A stretch of 64,000 bases of DNA, from contig JABWDB010000004.1 of assembly GCA_019614645.1 (NCBI GenBank), positions 248,001 through 312,000 of the forward strand. Reading direction: 5' to 3'. Position numbers and translations under genes: made by a program. This document shows positions 60,227 to 64,000 of the stretch, piece after piece; the first letter of the stretch is position 1, and every line of letters begins with the position of its first letter. Below the pieces are notes generated by a model. That model had not been told where the DNA came from. It searched no databases and was given only the letters and a program-made list of their open reading frames with translations. Source of the stretch: Stratiolaelaps scimitus (Eukaryota; Arthropoda; Arachnida; Mesostigmata; Laelapidae).

Positions 60227-60917
60227 GTTGACGGTGCCTGCTCAACGTCTCCACCTCAAACGGTGTGGCTGCGGAGGCCAGAAATCTTCAGCACGATGTT
60301 CGTTCGTTGTTCGTCCAGTGGTTTGGCCGTTGTTCCGCCGTTGTCTGACCACCGGGTTGAGGGTTAACCCGGTTTGCCTATTTAGCAGGCGCTTGAGGCC
60401 GACTGTTTGTTTGGTTCGCTGGTTGAGTTCGTGGACTCTCGCCAGAAGAACCCGCTCGGCGGGTAGTTGCTACTGTCTTGCGCCGGGGATGACTACAAAC
60501 CTCTCTCATCAGAAAGGACGTACTCATCTGCGGATATCAGACGGTCGACAACACCGCCATCGTAGGCTATTTACTTCCACAGCCACGAGCACTACGACTA
60601 CTCCTCCTGCACACTACGGCTATTACACATGAAGTCTGCCGGCGCAGATGGATGCCACTCAGCCGGTCAGCCGAGATCAGCCGTACACCAGCCGTGGCAG
60701 AGCGGCAACAAGCTGCGAGGCTCTCAGCCGTAAAGGCCGTAAGCAAGATTAGGCGCTGATCTGCTTCAAGAAGCTAACGCCACGATTGCGTAGAGCCCAG
60801 TTGGTAGTCAGATCAGCTCGGGTGAGGACGTCGTCGCATCGAAAATCGCCAGCGTCTGTTTTATCGGATTCGATGGGCAGGACAACGTAAAATCGAATGG
60901 CTACAAACGAAACCTAC

Positions 60918-60974
60918 CGTCCGAAGAAAGGAGATGTCGTCCTGCTCCGAGGACGCCTCGCCAGGGTCGGCCAT
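60918..60974 (-). CDS. RyR: RyR alternative first coding exon 1b (paralogous copy)
   Basis: A second ATG (60974-60972) opens a 19-codon exon ending ASSEQDDISFLRT, followed by a GTAGGT donor at 60917. It has the same phase and reads into exon 2 equally well. Compared with exon 1a it differs in the residues just after the initiator Met and by Leu to Ile in the core, so purifying selection on the peptide is visible. The two ATGs are 748 bp apart. The simplest reading is a duplicated first exon with its own promoter. Transcript evidence is needed to show that it is used. Confidence 0.85.
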
Positions 60975-61300
60975 CCCGGCCGCGCCTTCTGCTCCTTCGG
61001 TTGGTCAGGACGGGCTGTGCCGTGGTGCTCGCGGTGTTGCTCCGCACACCTTTAAAATCGAAGGCGATTATGAACAGGTTTGCCGATCTGCATCGCCGAT
61101 GCAGCGGCAGCAGGTTCGCCCATTCGGAAGATGGCGGAAAGATGGCGCTGGCTTCGAGGGAAAGTCGCCGGGGTCTAGCGACCGGGTCTAGCTTGATGTC
61201 AGCGTCGGTTCCGTTCGACTGTGGGTCCGGAACCTACGTAGCAGGCAAAAGGCATAGGCTATCGAGCGATCTGGTAGCAAGCGTCGTGTGAAAGCCTCTT

Positions 61301-64000
61301 GTATTCTAGACAGAACCATACGAGCGTCTATATATAGATAGCTCACACTGTAGACCTAATGGATGGGTCTGAGTGTATCTATTGAACATATTGTCATGGG
61401 GAAACTTGTGGCACACGTTCCAGTGAGGGACTTTGTTCAATCTGAACTGACTGACTGACTGAATGCATAGAGGATTTTGTAAGAAGAAGCCTCAAAATAT
61501 AGCCGTAGAATATAAAAATTCATACAGCCGTTTATCCATGATGGGGCGCATTCTACTACACGTGGGACTTCCCGGGGTTATGGGCTATCTTGATTGAAAC
61601 ACCCATTTAAAAACAGATACATTTTTTAAGTAGGGCTGAAACTCGCTATTACCCATTACTTGCATGGCGCAATTTTATCGCATGAACTATACATAATAGG
61701 TCTAACAAGGCCATGGATTTACATGTAGTCCGTATGTACTATATATACATAGTAGAGTTTATAGCAATGGGATGCTTCTGAAACTGTGGCCACTTGGGTT
61801 CAAAAAGGACTAGAAGTCCATATAATGCGGCCTTGTTTTGAACAGTTATACAACCTAATTATAACTTTTAATATAATATAACACATACAAATATATAACA
61901 ATACTTCATTTTACAACAAGTTTCGTTTTACAAATAAATACCTAAGATCTCTATTTTTGGTACGCTTAGAGACTGGGCCGCTGAAGCGTCCATAGGGAGC
62001 TTAAGAGGGATATTAGATTTTGGTGAATATGATAGCTTTCTTAATAATTAATACACGTTCATGGCGTAAAATTGATACCCAAAATATATGAATAATTGTA
62101 AATAAACAGATGCCTGACCGAAAGATAAAAAATGTTTATATATATATAAAACCATAGATACAACTAACTAAGATAAAAAATAATGCCAATGAATCGACAA
62201 GCAAAAAGACAAAACATATTTAATTGCATAAAGAATCAATTTATTTATTGTCATTTACTGCCCTTCCTCCACGTTTGTTTGTTTCCTTCCGTAAGTCCCG
62301 CCACCAATTAGCCAACCAATCGACTAATAACAGCATTGCCTCAGCATCGTCACCAGCATCATTGTATTCGACACAAATTATTGCTAAAAAACCGAAACAT
62401 ATCTAGTATCATTTATGTATATACCCAAGCGAAGCTTTATTCATTTCCGCTTGTCGTTACAGTCGAGAGCGCGGAGTAGTCACCAATGTCTCAAGCAACA
62501 TCTCCCCCTCCATCTGTTTTTTTTTCTAAGCACGAGCTCATCCATTCCGGAAGATACTTTTTGTTTGTTCCGCACTCGTTGCTCAACCATCTACGTGGTC
62601 TTATTTCATTCATTCGGTGCCGGCCACGCAGTACGACTACTTGTTTTGTTTGTGTGGTTTGCTATATATATATATATGTGATGTCTCTCTCAAGCGGCCC
62701 GAAGCAACCCTCAACCGCGCCGCGGCGATAAGACGCCGGTTTGTCAGCGACTAACCTCCTGTGACGGCTTAATTGCGTTTCAACGTTGGTGGTACCATTT
62801 CCATTCAATCTTTGTCCGTTATGTCATCTCGCATGCGTTTAGACCGTGCCGTAAGAGGTGGCTGTGGAATAAATCTAGCCAAACTGCTCACCCCCGCCGG
62901 CCTCTGTTTCATCCAACGTCAGCATTATTGTCTGGTGGGTGTCAATGCTGAACGCAACCGCTGCATAAGTCTGCTACCGTAAATAAGTGAATTGGTCAGT
63001 TTTTTGTTTATTTATTTCATATAAATGATGAATTAACACCACGCGGCGCCTTCTCTCTCTCTTTCTCACCTCTCTAACTTGTGTAATCCCTATCATCTCC
63101 CTTCACTGGCGTCCGTGGGAACAAGTTGTACGATGCTTTCGCCACCAAGCGAAAAGTGCGACTGCCAACTCATCTAGAGGCAGCTTCTATAACTCGGCGC
63201 CAGCTGCTACTGCTTGTAGCTGGACCCCGTGGACATTTTGCCGTTGACGGCAAAAATGATTTGGAAACCCCTCAATGCGTTCAACGGTGGTATGTCATTG
63301 TATTGTCTAAGAACGATTTGTCTAAATGATTCTCGTCGACAAGTGGCTGGATAGGGTAGACAGCTCTCGATGGCTTTGAAGTCCTACGAAGGTAGTTCCG
63401 AAGCATGGACCAAGTAATAACAACCCCCTCCAGGGTCAAAAGCGAAAAAAAGCTCTCGATGGGTTTACGCTAATTGCATGACATCTCTTTACGCCTAGAA
63501 CTATCGAGGTTCCTCAAATATAAAGACGAGTCGTCAGGGCTGCTCTCAGTGAGCCCACTAGTTATTTACACCGGGAAGAACTGACACGGACACAGACACA
63601 CACATACACAAACTCCCATTCATATACAGGCAGGCTATGCTTCTTAATCGAATTGTAGGGTCGACACGACATACACTCGTTACTGGCTAGCTTCACTCAT
63701 TTGGAGAGGATACTTCGAATGCATTGTCATAATGCTGACGCCTCATCGAACTCTCCCTCTCATCGAAGCATGGGTTTGGTTTTGAACTTACATAGGAAAC
63801 TTATACATGAATGAAAGTCCGTGTTCATTCAGCGAGCGAGACGCGTCCTTCGAGAGACGCTGCTATATCGTATAAACGCATTTTTTTTCCACCAGCGATT
63901 CCACTAGGCGAAACGAACAGTGAAAATTGTCCCGACACGGCCACTTATTTGCCTTTTCGAGCAGGTGCTGCCACGAGCGCTGATATCTACCCCTACAATT
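61301..64000. other. Upstream flank of RyR, AT-rich, no supported coding sequence
   Basis: AT-rich DNA with scattered short frames. Minus-strand non-coding 5' exons of RyR could lie here; one weak candidate donor on the minus strand (GAGAG-GTGAGA, near 63068) exists, but nothing proves it. CT-rich runs occur at about 63050-63075. Confidence 0.4.

Larger units (their letters stand above)
59880..61300 (-). promoter_or_regulatory. GC-rich promoter zone of RyR spanning both first exons
   Basis: Base composition changes from AT-rich sequence on both sides to a GC- and CpG-rich stretch that contains exons 1a and 1b. No TATA box is evident about 30 bp upstream of either ATG on the minus strand, so initiation is probably dispersed or TATA-less. 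Two transcription start regions, one upstream of 60974 and one between 60226 and 60917, would explain the duplicated first exons. The open reading frames on the plus strand here look like by-products of GC-rich sequence. Confidence 0.45.

Noticed and set aside
60000..60632. 210-codon plus-strand open frame over RyR exon 1a
   Set aside because: It is the antisense shadow of a GC-rich promoter and exon 1a, with composition typical of such shadows.

Overview
The window is animal nuclear DNA with intron-rich genes, canonical GT-AG splice sites, many (TA)n microsatellites and tRNA-derived short interspersed repeats. The proteins are of arthropod type: an invertebrate-style ryanodine receptor and an insect/mite-style GMC oxidoreductase. 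A chelicerate, possibly a parasitiform mite, is my best guess, but this is inference from protein style and cannot be settled from the window alone.

Almost the whole window is one gene. A full-length ryanodine receptor (RyR), the sarco/endoplasmic reticulum Ca2+ release channel, runs on the minus strand from two alternative first coding exons (60974-60918 or 60226-60167) to a stop at 6182-6184. I reconstructed 50 coding exons by hand. Their phases agree at every junction and their lengths sum to 15,558 nt (5,185 codons plus stop). In order the protein has an N-terminal beta-trefoil/MIR region, RIH, SPRY1, RYR repeats 1-2 with SPRY2, a phosphorylatable linker, SPRY3, a helical solenoid with RIH2 and RYR repeats 3-4, RIH-associated, an EF-hand pair, a divergent acidic/Ala-rich region, and the S1-S6 pore with the GGGIGDE filter.

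RyR intron 2 is about 18.5 kb (41147-59670). Nested in it on the opposite strand is a complete 12-exon GMC-family FAD oxidoreductase gene (42123-51327, about 685 aa) with its own TATA box. Its 3' side (51328-59670) is repeat-rich and holds no gene I can support.

Left of the RyR stop (1-6181) I see only a tentative two-exon tail of an unknown plus-strand gene (2095-2896) and repeats. Right of the RyR starts (60975-64000) lies a GC-rich promoter zone followed by AT-rich sequence without a supported gene. The main points of interest are the twin RyR first exons, the antisense nested oxidoreductase, a cysteine at the conserved diamide-site glycine in the S4/S4-S5 region, and several repeat families.
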